From NCBI RefSeq assembly GCF_000745235.1, contig NZ_JQNL01000001.1:806001-870000 (forward strand): a stretch of DNA of 64,000 nt. The letters run 5' to 3'. The position numbers were made by a program, and so were the translations under genes. How positions within the stretch are numbered: position 1 is the first letter of the stretch; the number at the start of each line of letters is the position of its first letter. Origin of the DNA: Luteibacter mycovicinus (GTDB lineage: Bacteria; Pseudomonadota; Gammaproteobacteria; Xanthomonadales; Rhodanobacteraceae). Below, one piece after another: positions 9,473 through 19,386 of the stretch. A model generated the notes under the pieces. It was not told the DNA's origin. It ran no database searches and saw nothing but the letters and a program-made list of their open reading frames with translations.

Positions 9473-10498
9473 ATGCTCAAGATCGACACGCACGCGCATA
9501 TCCTGCCTCGTGACTGGCCCGATCTGGCGGCCCGCTACGGCGATGACCGTTTCCCGGTCATGACCCATAGCAGCGGCCACCACCGCATCTACAAAGACGG
9601 CAAATTCTTCCGCGAAGTCTGGGACTCGGCTTTCGACCCCGAGGTACGCATCGCCGACTACGCCCGCTTCGGCGTCGGTGTGCAGGTCGTCTCCACCGTG
9701 CCGGTGATGTTTTCGTACTGGGCCAAGGGGCATCAGGCGCTGGAGCTGCATACCCACCTGAACGACGACATGGCACGCGTGTGCGAAACCCATCGTCGCC
9801 ACTACGCCGGCATCGGTACCGTCCCCCTGCAAGCGCCCGACCTGGCGGTACGTGAACTCGAACGCTGCATCGATGAACTCGGCCTTCAGGGCGTGCAGAT
9901 CGGCTCGCACTGCAACGCCTGGAATCTCGACGCCCCGGAACTGTTCCCGTTTTTCGAGGCCGCCGCCGACCTCGGCGCCGCCGTGCTGGTGCACCCCTGG
10001 GACATGATGGGCAGCGAGAGCATGCCCAAGTACTGGCTGCCCTGGCTGGTCGGCATGCCGGCCGAGCAGGCGCGCGCGGCCTGCGCCCTGATCTTCGGCG
10101 GAGTGCTCGAACGACTGCCCGCGTTAAGGGTAATGCTGGCGCACGGTGGCGGCAGCTTTCCCTACTCCATCGGTCGTATCGAGCACGGCTTCCGCATGCG
10201 CCCGGACCTTGTCGCGACCGACAACGCGCGAAACCCGCGCGAATACCTCTCCCGTCTGTTCTTCGATTCCTGCGTGCACGACGACGCGGCACTCCGCTAT
10301 CTGCTGGCAACCGCAGGCACGGACCGCGTCATGCTCGGCACGGACTACCCGTTCCCCCTGGGAGAGCAGGAACCCGGCAGCGGTATCGACGCCCTTGGCC
10401 TCGGCGACACCGAACGGGCGCGCCTGTTCCACGGTACGGCGCTGGAATGGCTCGGCGTGCCGCTGTCCCGCTTCCAGGCGGTCGCCGCCGTGGCGTGA
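9473..10498 (+). CDS. 2-amino-3-carboxymuconate-6-semialdehyde decarboxylase (ACMSD)
   Basis: A 341-residue amidohydrolase-fold decarboxylase that converts ACMS, the ring-opened product of 3-hydroxyanthranilate, to 2-aminomuconate semialdehyde. This diverts carbon from quinolinate/NAD synthesis into catabolism. Metal and active-site motifs are visible: THAHILP at residues 6-12, VHPWDMMG, AHGGGSFPY and MLGTDYPFPLGEQEPG. All match the ACMSD subgroup rather than other amidohydrolases. Kynureninase, an upstream enzyme of the same route, is two genes downstream, and the next steps (semialdehyde dehydrogenase, deaminase) are encoded at 60-62 kb. Confidence 0.92.
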   Translation: MLKIDTHAHILPRDWPDLAARYGDDRFPVMTHSSGHHRIYKDGKFFREVWDSAFDPEVRIADYARFGVGVQVVSTVPVMFSYWAKGHQALELHTHLNDDMARVCETHRRHYAGIGTVPLQAPDLAVRELERCIDELGLQGVQIGSHCNAWNLDAPELFPFFEAAADLGAAVLVHPWDMMGSESMPKYWLPWLVGMPAEQARAACALIFGGVLERLPALRVMLAHGGGSFPYSIGRIEHGFRMRPDLVATDNARNPREYLSRLFFDSCVHDDAALRYLLATAGTDRVMLGTDYPFPLGEQEPGSGIDALGLGDTERARLFHGTALEWLGVPLSRFQAVAAVA

Positions 10499-10598
10499 CG
10501 TGACGCAGCGCACAGCGGCCCTCGTCATAAGCGCACCGGCACTGTGCAAAAATGGCGGGATAGCGCGGCACCGCCGCTGGACCAGGGGAATCCGAATC

Positions 10599-11096
10599 GT
10601 GAACCGCTCTGTGCATGCCTTTGTGCTCGGCCTTCTGCTGGCCAGCCCTGTCGCTGGCGCTGCCGATATTTCCATGGCCGATGGCGCGATCCGCTTCCCG
10701 GTGCCCGACAACTGGGTGCCGATCATGCAGTCGCAGGGCGAAACGGAAACGCAGATCTTTCAGGTACCGGGCGCCAACGCGGCCAATGCCACCCTCGCCC
10801 GCGTATCCGTCACGCTGCAGAAAGTGCCCAATCTCAACGGCTTCCAGCAGTTCTCCGGCAACATGCGCAGCCGCGCTTCGGGCCTGACGGAATACGCGGC
10901 CGGCAAGGCGAACAGCCCGACCGAAAACGTCTACAAGGCCAAGGAAGGTACGGTAACGCTCGACTACTACGAGCGTTATTTCTACAGTGGCGGGTATGCG
11001 ATCCAGCTGCGCTGCATCCGCCCCGGCGGTGACGCGAAGTGGAGCGCGGCGTTCGACAAGGGCTGCGCGGATCTGGCGGCCCGCATGCCCTCCTGA
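10599..11096 (+). CDS. Secreted protein of unknown function
   Basis: A 165-residue protein with a clear signal peptide (VHAFVLGLLLASPVAGAADI, cleavage probably after AGA). The mature part has no motif I recognise; it includes DNWVPIMQSQGETETQIFQV and a C-terminal cysteine pair (LRCIRPG, KGCADL) that could form a disulfide in the periplasm. The GTG at 10599 is chosen because it gives a complete signal peptide and has GGGGAA upstream; an in-frame ATG five codons later is an alternative. It sits between ACMSD and kynureninase on the same strand, but nothing in the sequence ties it to that pathway. Confidence 0.75.
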   Translation: MNRSVHAFVLGLLLASPVAGAADISMADGAIRFPVPDNWVPIMQSQGETETQIFQVPGANAANATLARVSVTLQKVPNLNGFQQFSGNMRSRASGLTEYAAGKANSPTENVYKAKEGTVTLDYYERYFYSGGYAIQLRCIRPGGDAKWSAAFDKGCADLAARMPS

Positions 11097-11114
11097 TTTC
11101 GCAAGGCTCTATGT

Positions 11115-12395
11115 ATGACCGGTTTCGAAGCGACGCGCGCATGGGCCGAAGCTCAGGACGCCGTGGATCCGCTGCGCGCGTTCCGCAACGCATTCCACAT
11201 CCCGCCGCACGAGGGCCGTGACAGCCTGTATTTCTGCGGTAACTCGCTCGGCCTGCAACCGACGAGCGTGCGCGCGGCGATCGAAGCCGAACTGGCTGAC
11301 TGGTCCGACCTCGCGGTGGAGGCCCACTTCCGCGGCCGCTCACCATGGATGCACTACCACGAGTACGTCCGGGACGCGATGGCGCTGGTCGTCGGCGCCG
11401 AGCCGCACGAAGTGGTGGCGATGAACACGCTGGGCGTGAACCTGCACCTGATGATGGTCAGCTTCTACCGCCCGACCGCCGAGCGCCCGGCCATCCTGAT
11501 GGAAGCCGGCGCCTTTCCCACCGACCGTTATGCCCTCGAGTCGCAGGTGCGTTTCCATGGCTTCGATCCGGCGACCGATCTGATCGAACTTCAGCCGGAC
11601 GGTCCGGGCGGCACGTTGTCGATGGCTGCCATCGAACGGGCCATCGCCGAACACGGCCATCGCCTGGCGCTGATCATGCTGCCGGGCGTGCAATACCGCA
11701 CCGGACAAGTGTTCGACCTGGCGGAGATCGTCCGCCTCGGCCATGCGCAGGGCTGCCTGGTCGGCTTCGACCTCGCCCACGCCGTCGGCAACCTGCCCCT
11801 CGCGCTGCACGACAGCGGCGCGGACTTCGCGGTGTGGTGCACGTACAAGTACCTCAATGCGGGTCCCGGTGCCGTTGCCGGTTGTTTCGTGCACGACCGT
11901 CACGCGCGCGCCGACGTGCCGCGCTTCGCCGGCTGGTGGGGCCACGACAAGAGCACGCGGTTTCAGATGGGTCCGGAGTTCGTGCCGACGCCCGGTGCGG
12001 ATGGCTGGCAGCTTTCCAATCCGCCGATCCTCGCGCTGGCTCCGTTACGTGCGTCGCTCGATATCTTTACCCAGGCTGGCATGCCTTCTCTCGTGGCGAA
12101 GAGCCGCCGCCTTACCGGCTATCTCGACTGGCTGATCCGCACGCGGCTCGACGACGCACTGGATATCGTCACGCCCAACGATCCGCTACAACGTGGCGCG
12201 CAGTTGTCGATCCGCGTGCGCGCCGGTCGCGATGCGGGGCGCGCGCTGTTCGCTCATCTGGAGCAGCATGGCGTGATCGGCGACTGGCGCGAGCCCGATG
12301 TGATCCGCCTTTCGCCGACGCCGCTCTACAACCGCTTTGCTGATTGTTTCGGCGCCGTCGAGGCGATCGAAGCCTGGCGCGGGGCGCAGGCATGA
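11115..12395 (+). CDS. kynU: Kynureninase
   Basis: A 426-residue PLP enzyme that cleaves kynurenine or 3-hydroxykynurenine to (hydroxy)anthranilate and alanine. Diagnostic stretches are YFCGNSLGLQP near the N-terminus, HFRGRSPWMHYHEY, the PLP-phosphate region MNTLGVNLH, the aspartate of VGFDLAHAVGN, and the PLP lysine in CTYKYLNAGPG. Length is normal for bacterial KynU. Its product feeds, after ring opening, the ACMSD encoded upstream. The next gene overlaps its stop by 4 bp (ATGA), so they are likely co-translated. Confidence 0.96.
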   Translation: MTGFEATRAWAEAQDAVDPLRAFRNAFHIPPHEGRDSLYFCGNSLGLQPTSVRAAIEAELADWSDLAVEAHFRGRSPWMHYHEYVRDAMALVVGAEPHEVVAMNTLGVNLHLMMVSFYRPTAERPAILMEAGAFPTDRYALESQVRFHGFDPATDLIELQPDGPGGTLSMAAIERAIAEHGHRLALIMLPGVQYRTGQVFDLAEIVRLGHAQGCLVGFDLAHAVGNLPLALHDSGADFAVWCTYKYLNAGPGAVAGCFVHDRHARADVPRFAGWWGHDKSTRFQMGPEFVPTPGADGWQLSNPPILALAPLRASLDIFTQAGMPSLVAKSRRLTGYLDWLIRTRLDDALDIVTPNDPLQRGAQLSIRVRAGRDAGRALFAHLEQHGVIGDWREPDVIRLSPTPLYNRFADCFGAVEAIEAWRGAQA

Positions 12396-13093
12396 GCACG
12401 CAGGAGCTGTTTCCCGCGCCCTATAGCGAACGCGGCGACGGGTTCGTCGTGCAGGCCGTTACGCACTGGCTGCGGACCGCGCCGGGCCGCGTGATGTTCG
12501 GCCTCAAGGCTGGCGGACTGCCTGTGGCCCTGCCCGATCGCCCGGCGACCGTGTCGCATCGTGGTGTCGAAGCAAGAACCGATGGGCACGTTACGGCGGT
12601 TGAGGATGTCAGCAGTGTGTGGCTGCGTGAGCATCCGGAGGTCACATCGCGCTACGTGGCCGCGTTACGCGACGTGCTGAAGAATCCGCGTGCCCGTCTC
12701 GATGGCTACGCCACGCATGTGATCTTCATGGGCTCGGTTGAGCTGTATGCAGGTCCCGCGATGGACGCCGTGGATTTCGAACTCGATGATGAGGACGGGT
12801 CTTACGAGCGGGTGATCGAGCTACTTCGTCACGCGCCGCGCGATGGCCGCACGCCGTTCGCGATGCCACCCGAGCCGGGGACGGGAGGTTTTGAGGATCC
12901 TCTCTTCCTTGCAGGAAACCAGGCCTGGATCGACGGGAACCGGGTGTTGATCGAGTACGAACCGGACGAAGGCGGCCGAAGCGAAACCGTCGCGCTGGAT
13001 CGGGATGCGCTCGCGGACGCGATCGAACGCGCGTGGTACGCGATGATCCACGTCGCCGAGCAAATCCGCACGGGGCTCGCGCGGCCAGCCTGA
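12392..13093 (+). CDS. Conserved hypothetical protein coupled to kynU
   Basis: A 233-residue soluble protein with no motif I can assign. It is acidic in the middle (VDFELDDEDGSYERVIELL) and lacks a signal peptide or membrane segment. The ATG at 12392 overlaps the kynU stop as ATGA, strongly suggesting translational coupling and choosing this start over an upstream in-frame ATG. The tight coupling suggests a role related to kynureninase or to its operon, but no function should be read into it. Confidence 0.75.
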   Translation: MSTQELFPAPYSERGDGFVVQAVTHWLRTAPGRVMFGLKAGGLPVALPDRPATVSHRGVEARTDGHVTAVEDVSSVWLREHPEVTSRYVAALRDVLKNPRARLDGYATHVIFMGSVELYAGPAMDAVDFELDDEDGSYERVIELLRHAPRDGRTPFAMPPEPGTGGFEDPLFLAGNQAWIDGNRVLIEYEPDEGGRSETVALDRDALADAIERAWYAMIHVAEQIRTGLARPA

Positions 13094-13112
13094 GCGGACA
13101 TCTCTGAAGGCG

Positions 13113-13421
13113 TCAAGAGACCGAGAATGAGGGCATCGATTCAGGCCATACCGGCGTGAATACGTCGGAGTCCATCCTCCGATAGCCCACATACAGGTCG
13201 GCAAACCAGGGAGCGGTGTCGAAGCGGGCGCGGACTTTCTCGAAACACGCTTCGGGATTTTCCGTCTCGATAAAGATATTGCATTCCGATGCGCCGACAT
13301 CGTGGCCGTCCACATCGCCACCTTGCCCAATCACTTCAATAAGCGCCTCTTCGATCGCAAGCAATTCATCGAAGCTCGGAAGGTTCGGTTGCCACCACTG
13401 AAGAACGAGTTGATAACTCAT
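13113..13421 (-). CDS. Small hypothetical protein
   Basis: A 102-residue acidic soluble protein beginning MSYQLVLQWWQPNLPSFDEL. No family recognised. The tryptophan-rich start and the NIFIETENPEACFEKV segment suggest a compact alpha/beta domain. The ATG at 13421 has GAGGTAAT just upstream, whereas longer readings run through low-quality Arg/Cys-rich sequence. The membrane-protein gene upstream on the same strand ends 2 bp before this start, so the two are probably co-expressed. It lies at the right edge of a lower-GC patch of small genes. Confidence 0.7.
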   Translation of the reverse strand: MSYQLVLQWWQPNLPSFDELLAIEEALIEVIGQGGDVDGHDVGASECNIFIETENPEACFEKVRARFDTAPWFADLYVGYRRMDSDVFTPVWPESMPSFSVS

Positions 13422-13423
13422 GA

Positions 13424-13762
13424 TTACCTCTTGCTGGCGAAGCGGCACCGGTAAAGCGTGAGGAAGCCCGTAAGCAACGCGGCATGCACCACGGGATAAA
13501 ACAGCACGAACGCATCGACATCCCCGCCAAGGCGGAGGCGCGGCGGAAGCAGGCCGAGAAATACACCAATGACAACGACCCCGGCAAACGACCACCCCAT
13601 CGAGGCGGACGGCCGGCGTGCGACCCTCGCAACGAAGCCATACGCGGCAATACCCGCAATCGATCCCATGACTTGCTCAGTGGTGGTCGTGAAAGAGAAC
13701 ATCTGAAAGATCAGTACACCGATCGATGCTCCGAGGGGTAGGAACGAGAGGATTCTGACCAT
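13424..13762 (-). CDS. Small integral membrane protein
   Basis: A 112-residue protein with three to four hydrophobic segments (ILSFLPLGASIGVLIFQMF, SIAGIAAYGFVA, WSFAGVVVIGVFLGLL, FYPVVHAALLTGFLTL) and a basic C-terminus. No family recognised. The ATG at 13762 is preferred to one nine codons earlier because GGAGGA lies eight bases upstream. It precedes the soluble 102-residue gene with only 2 bp between them. Confidence 0.65.
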   Translation of the reverse strand: MVRILSFLPLGASIGVLIFQMFSFTTTTEQVMGSIAGIAAYGFVARVARRPSASMGWSFAGVVVIGVFLGLLPPRLRLGGDVDAFVLFYPVVHAALLTGFLTLYRCRFASKR

Positions 13763-13835
13763 GGCTCGATTCCTCCGCTTCCCATACACGCTCTAAGTCT
13801 CTGGCACCAACCTGAAGCCTGCAAAAGCCGACCCG

Positions 13836-14192
13836 TTAGGGGGCATTTCGTCCACGAGACCTCAATACGGCGACACCCGCAAAGAGAGACGCGCACACGA
13901 CGGCAACCAAGACAAAGGCTGCCCCGATCGGCAGCACATAGTGCACTCCCACGAGGGCCGGTGCGAACATGGCGGCCAGCGCAAGCGGCCCCATGACCCA
14001 CCACCTCGGAACGACCACGAAGGCAAAGATAATTGCCGCAAGAAAGACCGCGTATGCCGACACCAGCTTGGCGAAGTTGGCGTTATCGAGATACCACATG
14101 AAGCGATAGGCGTAGCCAAGGTAATGGACTACCAATGCGCCGAGCAGTGCAGCGATCGCGGGTGCAATGCTTCTATTTTCACCGGCACCCAC
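13836..14192 (-). CDS. Small integral membrane protein
   Basis: A 118-residue protein with four predicted membrane helices (APAIAALLGALVVHYLGYAY; LVSAYAVFLAAIIFAFVVV; MGPLALAAMFAPALVGVHYV; IGAAFVLVAVVCASLFAGVA) and a short basic tail. No recognisable motif or family. It belongs to a run of small minus-strand membrane-protein genes between the kynurenine genes and proA; its role is unknown. Confidence 0.6.
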   Translation of the reverse strand: MGAGENRSIAPAIAALLGALVVHYLGYAYRFMWYLDNANFAKLVSAYAVFLAAIIFAFVVVPRWWVMGPLALAAMFAPALVGVHYVLPIGAAFVLVAVVCASLFAGVAVLRSRGRNAP

Positions 14193-14335
14193 TGATAGCC
14201 TCCATCTGTAAAGCTACGACAATACGGCGACGAGCAACGATTCGGCAGGATTCATGAGAGCGCCTTCAACAGTATCTACCGCACTTGCTCGCGCCTGATT
14301 TCTCTGTGCGACAGGTTGACAGCAATCAGGTGGAC

Positions 14336-14581
14336 CTAGCCAAAGTAGAGAAGCACAACAGCAAGGATCGCCAACTCTGTCAGGAAAAAGGAAATTAGTC
14401 GAATAACCAGGACATCGTCACCTTTCTTGCAAAGTTTGTAAGCGAGATAAAAATTCGCAAAGGGCCACACCATGAAAAACGCATAGCTTGCCGGTGACCC
14501 TGTTTTGAACAGGATGGTCGACAACGTGTGACCCAACGCAATCATGGGAAGCCACAAGACAATCCATAGAAAATTCTGCAT
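14336..14581 (-). CDS. Small integral membrane protein
   Basis: An 81-residue protein almost entirely membrane-embedded: LWIVLWLPMIALGHTLSTIL, SYAFFMVWPFANFYLAYKLC and VIRLISFFLTELAILAVVLL. No family recognised. Its base composition is visibly poorer in G+C than the surrounding genes, which suggests recent acquisition or weak selection. Start and expression cannot be judged beyond the presence of a clean hydrophobic reading frame. Confidence 0.55.
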   Translation of the reverse strand: MQNFLWIVLWLPMIALGHTLSTILFKTGSPASYAFFMVWPFANFYLAYKLCKKGDDVLVIRLISFFLTELAILAVVLLYFG

Positions 14582-14623
14582 TGGTCGCTTCTGACTGTAC
14601 GGACAGAGCTCGTGTCCTGGCGA

Positions 14624-15889
14624 TCATTTAGCAGGATGAGGATGACGCACCTGACCGTCGCCACGCACGACGAAGCGTTCCACCGTCAGCGACTCGGCGC
14701 CCATGGGCCCGTAGGCATGCAGTCGCGTCGTCGATATCCCGATTTCAGTGCCAAGACCCAGTTCACCGCCATCGCTGAAGCGCGATGAGGCATTCACCAT
14801 GACCACGGCGGAGCGGATCGCGCGGATGAACCGATCCGCAGTAGCCGCGTCACGCGTCGCGATGACCTCAGTATGGTCAGAACCAAACCGCCGAATATGA
14901 GCAATCGCCACGTCGATGTCGTGGACCACGCGCACCGCGATCACGAGATCGAGAAACTCCGCCGCATAGTCATCTTCACTCGCGAGCGTCACATCACCGA
15001 CCAGCGCACGCGTCCCTTCATCACCGCGCACGTCGACCCCAAGTTCTCGCAGGCGTGCAATGGCCCGTGGAAGAAAGGCGGCTGAAGCATCCCGATGAAC
15101 AAGCAACGTCTCGAGCGCATTGCACACACCCGGACGACTGGTCTTGCCGTCGATCAGCAGGCGCAACGCGAGATCATGATCGGCGTCACGATCCACGTAG
15201 AGGTGGCAGACACCCTTGTAGTGTTTGATCACCGGCACGCGCGCATGTTCAGTGACAAAGCGAATCAACCCCTCCCCGCCGCGAGGAATGGCTAGATCGA
15301 CGATATCGACCAGCTGCAGCAACTCGACCATCGTGTCGCGGCGCGGATCGTCGATCAGCGTCAACGCCGCTTCGGGCACGCCTTGCTCACGCATCGCACG
15401 ACGCAAAGCCGTCGCGATGGCAACGTTCGAATGCATAGCATCGGAACCTCCACGCAGGATCACGGCATTCCCAGCCATCAGACACAACGCAGCCGCATCG
15501 GCGGTCACGTTCGGACGCGCCTCGTAGATCATCGCGATGACGCCGAGCGGGATACGCACACGCTCCACTTCGATGCCATTGGGCCGGACATCGCGCCGTG
15601 TGACGATGCCTACCGGATCCGGCAACGTGGCTACCTCACGGATGGCGTTGGCGATCGTAGCGACACGCGCGTCGTCCAGACGAAGGCGGTCGAGCATGGC
15701 GGCGCTCGTGCCGTTATCGCGCGCTGCCGCCATGTCGACGGCGTTCGCTTCGAGCACGGCGGAGACGTCGGCATCCAGCGCGTCGGCCATGGCACGCAGC
15801 AGGCGTTGCTTCGCCGCTGTATCGAGAGAGGACACGGCCGTCGATGCGTCGCGGCAGGCCAGGGCACGTTCGCGCAGGGTAACCGTCAT
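14624..15889 (-). CDS. proA: Glutamate-5-semialdehyde dehydrogenase (gamma-glutamyl phosphate reductase)
   Basis: A 421-residue aldehyde-dehydrogenase-fold enzyme that reduces gamma-glutamyl phosphate with NADPH, the second step of proline synthesis. Family stretches seen are [35 protein letters not shown], the catalytic cysteine in [16 protein letters not shown], and the C-terminal [17 protein letters not shown]. Length is normal (about 415-420). It starts 11 bp after proB and is the last gene of the eight-gene arginine-proline block. Confidence 0.97.
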   Translation of the reverse strand: MTVTLRERALACRDASTAVSSLDTAAKQRLLRAMADALDADVSAVLEANAVDMAAARDNGTSAAMLDRLRLDDARVATIANAIREVATLPDPVGIVTRRDVRPNGIEVERVRIPLGVIAMIYEARPNVTADAAALCLMAGNAVILRGGSDAMHSNVAIATALRRAMREQGVPEAALTLIDDPRRDTMVELLQLVDIVDLAIPRGGEGLIRFVTEHARVPVIKHYKGVCHLYVDRDADHDLALRLLIDGKTSRPGVCNALETLLVHRDASAAFLPRAIARLRELGVDVRGDEGTRALVGDVTLASEDDYAAEFLDLVIAVRVVHDIDVAIAHIRRFGSDHTEVIATRDAATADRFIRAIRSAVVMVNASSRFSDGGELGLGTEIGISTTRLHAYGPMGAESLTVERFVVRGDGQVRHPHPAK

Positions 15890-15900
15890 CGTGGCCTCGT

Positions 15901-17016
15901 TTATTCGGGAAGGACGACCAGGTCGTCGCGGTGGACGACGTTTTCGCCATAACTGTAGCCCAGCGCCGCCTCGATATCGCGCGTATGACGGCGCGCTATC
16001 CGGCGGACGTCGACGGCGGCGTATTGCGCGATGCCTCGTGCGAAGACGGCGTCGCCATCGGCGATCTCGATGACGTCGCCGCGGGCGAAGTCGCCTTCGG
16101 CCGCCGACACGCCGCCGGGAAGCAGCGAGGCACCCTTGCCGCGCACCGCGTTGGCGGCGCCGTCGTCGACGACGATGCGGCCTGCCGGCGGCGCGTGTCG
16201 GAGCCAGTACTTACGGGCGGCGAGGCGCGTGCTGGGGGCCTTGAGGCGCGTGCCGGTCAGGCTGCCCTCGCCCAACCGGGCGACGCAGGCGCTGTCGCGA
16301 CCGTCGAACAGTACGGTTTCGATACCCGCGGCGGCCGCCTTGCTTGCCGCTTCGAGCTTCGTGCGCATGCCGCCCGTGCCGGCGGCGGTGCCCGCCCCGC
16401 CCGCGCTGGCCAGATGTTCGGGCGTGACGACATCGACGGTATCGAGGGGCCGTGCCTGCGGATCGGTACGCGGATTGGCCGTATAGAGGCCCCCGATATC
16501 CGAGGCGATGAACAGAACGTCGGCATCGACCAGCGCCGCGACGATGGCGGCAAGGTTGTCGTTGTCGCCGAGCTTCAGTTCGTCGACGGCGACGGTGTCG
16601 TTTTCGTTGATGACCGGGATCGCGCCCAGTGCGAGTAGTTCGCGCAGGGTCGAGCGTGCGTTGAGGTAGCGACGTCGGTTGCGGAGGTCGTCGTGGGTGA
16701 GCAGCACCTGGGCGACCGGGGAGTCGAAGAAGCTCTGCCAGAGGGCGATGAGACGGGTCTGGCCGAGCGCGGCGAGGGCCTGGCGACCGGTGAGGCCGGC
16801 GGCGCGCTCGGGGGCGGCGAAGCCCCTGCCGGCGGCGACGGCGCCCGAGGAAACGATGATGACTTCACGGCCGGCGCTGCGGCTCGCGCGGACGAAGGCG
16901 GCGAGGCCATCGGCGTGTTCGTCGGTCAGGGCGCCTGTGGCGGTAGTGAGGAGGCTGCTGCCGACTTTGAGGACGGCTCGGTGCCAGTCTGGGAGCGGTT
17001 GGGGCGTGAAGTGCAT
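15901..17016 (-). CDS. proB: Glutamate 5-kinase
   Basis: A 371-residue kinase that phosphorylates glutamate, the first and feedback-controlled step of proline synthesis. The N-terminal amino-acid-kinase domain shows [41 protein letters not shown] and [20 protein letters not shown]-terminal PUA domain follows from about residue 280 ([24 protein letters not shown]), as in the long bacterial form. It is separated from argH by 113 bp carrying a REP pair, so expression may be partly uncoupled from the arg genes. Confidence 0.97.
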   Translation of the reverse strand: MHFTPQPLPDWHRAVLKVGSSLLTTATGALTDEHADGLAAFVRASRSAGREVIIVSSGAVAAGRGFAAPERAAGLTGRQALAALGQTRLIALWQSFFDSPVAQVLLTHDDLRNRRRYLNARSTLRELLALGAIPVINENDTVAVDELKLGDNDNLAAIVAALVDADVLFIASDIGGLYTANPRTDPQARPLDTVDVVTPEHLASAGGAGTAAGTGGMRTKLEAASKAAAAGIETVLFDGRDSACVARLGEGSLTGTRLKAPSTRLAARKYWLRHAPPAGRIVVDDGAANAVRGKGASLLPGGVSAAEGDFARGDVIEIADGDAVFARGIAQYAAVDVRRIARRHTRDIEAALGYSYGENVVHRDDLVVLPE

Positions 17017-17048
17017 TGGTGTTACCCCTGGCTTTCGTGCATCTGGGG

Positions 17049-17126
17049 TCGCCAGCAGGGCTGGCTCCTACAGGAGCGGAAGCATTACGGTGTCCGCACT
17101 CGTGTAGGAGCCAGCCTTGCCGGCGA
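17049..17126. repeat. REP pair, CCAGC variant
   Basis: TCGCCAGCAGGGCTGGCTCC (17049-17071 in full) and its near-complement ending in GCCGGCGA (17104-17126) form a 23-bp inverted repeat with two differences around a 32-bp spacer. It fills the argH-proB gap on the transcript, so it may affect mRNA stability or readthrough between the arginine and proline genes. Confidence 0.8.
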
Positions 17127-17129
17127 TGG

Positions 17130-18422
17130 TCAGGTCAGGGCTGTGAGCCTGGCCCGCAACGTATCCAGCATCAGATCGTGGCCCGATCCCGGCGATGTAC
17201 GAGCAGCCAGGCTCGACTCCGGCGAACGCCCCTCACCCGCCGAGGCCGCCGTCTCCGCCGCCGCACGGTACGCGTCACGGAACGGCACGCCCGCGACGGC
17301 CTGCTCGATCGCCACGTCCGTGGCATACATCGCCGGCTCGATGGCGGCGCGCATCTTCTCGGCCTTCCACTCGAAACGGGCGAGCATGTCAGGCAGCAGT
17401 TCAAGCGCACCGAGACCCATGGAGAAGCCATGGAACAGCGAACCCTTCGAGAACTGCAGATCGCGCTGATAACCCGACGGCAGCGACAGCAGCTGCTCGA
17501 TCTCGGTGCGCGCGGCGGCGACACTGGCGTAGCTCGCGCGGAGCAACTCGACGACGTCCGGGTTGCGCTTGTTCGGCATGATCGACGAACCGGTGGTGTA
17601 CTCCGCCGGCAGCTTCACGAAGTCGAATTCGGCCGTGGTGAACAACGAGAGATCCCACGCCAGACGACGCGTATCGAGCAGCGCGGTACCGACGGCATCC
17701 AGCGCCGCCATCTCGAACTTGCCGCGCGACAGCTGCGCGTAGATCGGCGATACCTGCATACGCGAGAAGCCGAGTGCCGCTGTCGTATGCGCACGGTCGA
17801 GTGGGATATTGACGCCATAGCCCGCGGCCGTACCGAGCGGATTCGCATCGATCAGCTCGAGCGCCTGGCGCGCACGCAGCGTGTTGTCGATGAAGGCCTC
17901 GGCGAACGCCGCGAACCACATGCCCGTCGAGGACACGACGGCACGCTGAATGTGCGTGTAGCCCGGCATCGGCAATGCGTCGCTGGCCGCACGCTGCAGG
18001 CAGACCCCGGCAATCTCGCGGCACAGCGTCTCGAGCGTCGAAAGCTTTTCCTTCAGCCACAGACGCGTCGCCACGAGGATCTGGTCGTTGCGGCTACGCC
18101 CCGTGTGCACGCGACGACCGGCATCGCCGAGACGCTCGGTGAGACGCGCTTCGATCGCCGAGTGGCCATCTTCGAAGCGATCGTCGAGCACGAACGCACC
18201 GGCCGAAAAGTCAGCGGCCAGCGCATCGAGTTCGCGCAACAGCGCGTCGCGCTCATCGATGGACACCACGCCGATATTGGCGAGGCCTTCGACGTGCGCC
18301 TTGCTGGCGGTGATGTCGTGCAGGAAGAATTCGCGGTCGAGCACCACGTCGTTCCCGGCGAGGAAACGCATGATTTTCGCGTCGACCTGAATACCGGATT
18401 TCTGCCAGAGCGGCTGGGTCAT
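17130..18422 (-). CDS. argH: Argininosuccinate lyase
   Basis: A 430-residue fumarase/aspartase-superfamily enzyme that splits argininosuccinate into arginine and fumarate, the last step of arginine synthesis. The signature loop with the catalytic serine is [12 protein letters not shown]. Other conserved parts are HTGRSRNDQ and PGYTHIQRA with the catalytic histidine. The length is slightly shorter than the Escherichia coli enzyme (about 457) but normal for xanthomonads. It starts 10 bp after the argC stop. Confidence 0.97.
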   Translation of the reverse strand: MTQPLWQKSGIQVDAKIMRFLAGNDVVLDREFFLHDITASKAHVEGLANIGVVSIDERDALLRELDALAADFSAGAFVLDDRFEDGHSAIEARLTERLGDAGRRVHTGRSRNDQILVATRLWLKEKLSTLETLCREIAGVCLQRAASDALPMPGYTHIQRAVVSSTGMWFAAFAEAFIDNTLRARQALELIDANPLGTAAGYGVNIPLDRAHTTAALGFSRMQVSPIYAQLSRGKFEMAALDAVGTALLDTRRLAWDLSLFTTAEFDFVKLPAEYTTGSSIMPNKRNPDVVELLRASYASVAAARTEIEQLLSLPSGYQRDLQFSKGSLFHGFSMGLGALELLPDMLARFEWKAEKMRAAIEPAMYATDVAIEQAVAGVPFRDAYRAAAETAASAGEGRSPESSLAARTSPGSGHDLMLDTLRARLTALT

Positions 18423-18432
18423 CGTCAGGTCC

Positions 18433-19380
18433 TTAAAGCGGGATGGCGGTCAGCTCGTCGAAGCCGAGCGCACGGTTGACGTTCTGCATGGCCTGGGTGG
18501 CCGCGCCCTTAAGCAGGTTGTCCAGCGTAGCGACAACCACCACGCGACGACCGTCCACGGACAGCGCGAAGCCACCCACGTCCAGATGATGCTGGTTGGC
18601 GATCTGGCTGACCCACGGCGCTTCGTCCACGACATGGATGAGCTTCTCTTTCTCGAAGCGGGCTTCAAAGCGACGGACAATGTCCTCGCGCTTCGCCTGC
18701 TTGGCCAGATAGAGATTCGTGGTCACCGTCAGGCCACGGAAATGCGGCGCGACATGCGGCATGAATTCCACCGGCATGCCCAGATGACGGCTGGCTTCCT
18801 TCTCGTGCATATGCCCGGTGAGGGAATACGGCATGAGGTTGTCGCGCAGCTTTTCGGGATCGTTGCGGTCCGACGGCGTCGTGCCCGCGCCCGAGTAACC
18901 GGATACACCGAACGACACCGGCGGCGCGGCCAGCAGGTCCTTGATCGGTGCGATCGACACCTGGATGGCCGTGGCATAGCAGCCCGGATTGCTGATGCGC
19001 TTCTCGCCGCGCCAGCGATCGCGATAGAGCTCGGGCAGGCCGTAGTACCAGCGCTCGTCGAAGCGGTAATCGGCCGAGAGGTCAACGATCACCGTCGATC
19101 CGGCCGCCTTGTCGATCGCCTCGACGTACGGTGCCGCCTTGCCGTTGGGCAAGGCGAGGATCACGACGTCGGCACCCTGCTCCGCCACGGCGGACGGATC
19201 GAGGTTGCTGTACGTCAGGTCGCCGCTGTACGCGTCGCTGTGATCGGCCAGTCGCTGGCCGTCGAGCTCACGCGACGAAACGAACGCCAGTTCCAGGTCC
19301 GGATGACCGGCGATGAGTTTGATCAGTTCGGCGCCCGTGTGTCCACGTGCGCCGACGATGCCGATGGTCTTGCTTGCCAT
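18433..19380 (-). CDS. argC: N-acetyl-gamma-glutamyl-phosphate reductase
   Basis: A 315-residue NADPH-dependent reductase that makes N-acetylglutamate semialdehyde. The N-terminal nucleotide loop is [17 protein letters not shown]. The catalytic cysteine lies in SNPGCYATA and the phosphate/active-site region [10 protein letters not shown] follows. The C-terminus [19 protein letters not shown] is typical. It lies 6 bp after argB. The gene for the next step, acetylornithine aminotransferase (argD), is not in this cluster. Confidence 0.97.
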   Translation of the reverse strand: MASKTIGIVGARGHTGAELIKLIAGHPDLELAFVSSRELDGQRLADHSDAYSGDLTYSNLDPSAVAEQGADVVILALPNGKAAPYVEAIDKAAGSTVIVDLSADYRFDERWYYGLPELYRDRWRGEKRISNPGCYATAIQVSIAPIKDLLAAPPVSFGVSGYSGAGTTPSDRNDPEKLRDNLMPYSLTGHMHEKEASRHLGMPVEFMPHVAPHFRGLTVTTNLYLAKQAKREDIVRRFEARFEKEKLIHVVDEAPWVSQIANQHHLDVGGFALSVDGRRVVVVATLDNLLKGAATQAMQNVNRALGFDELTAIPL

Positions 19381-19386
19381 GACCGC

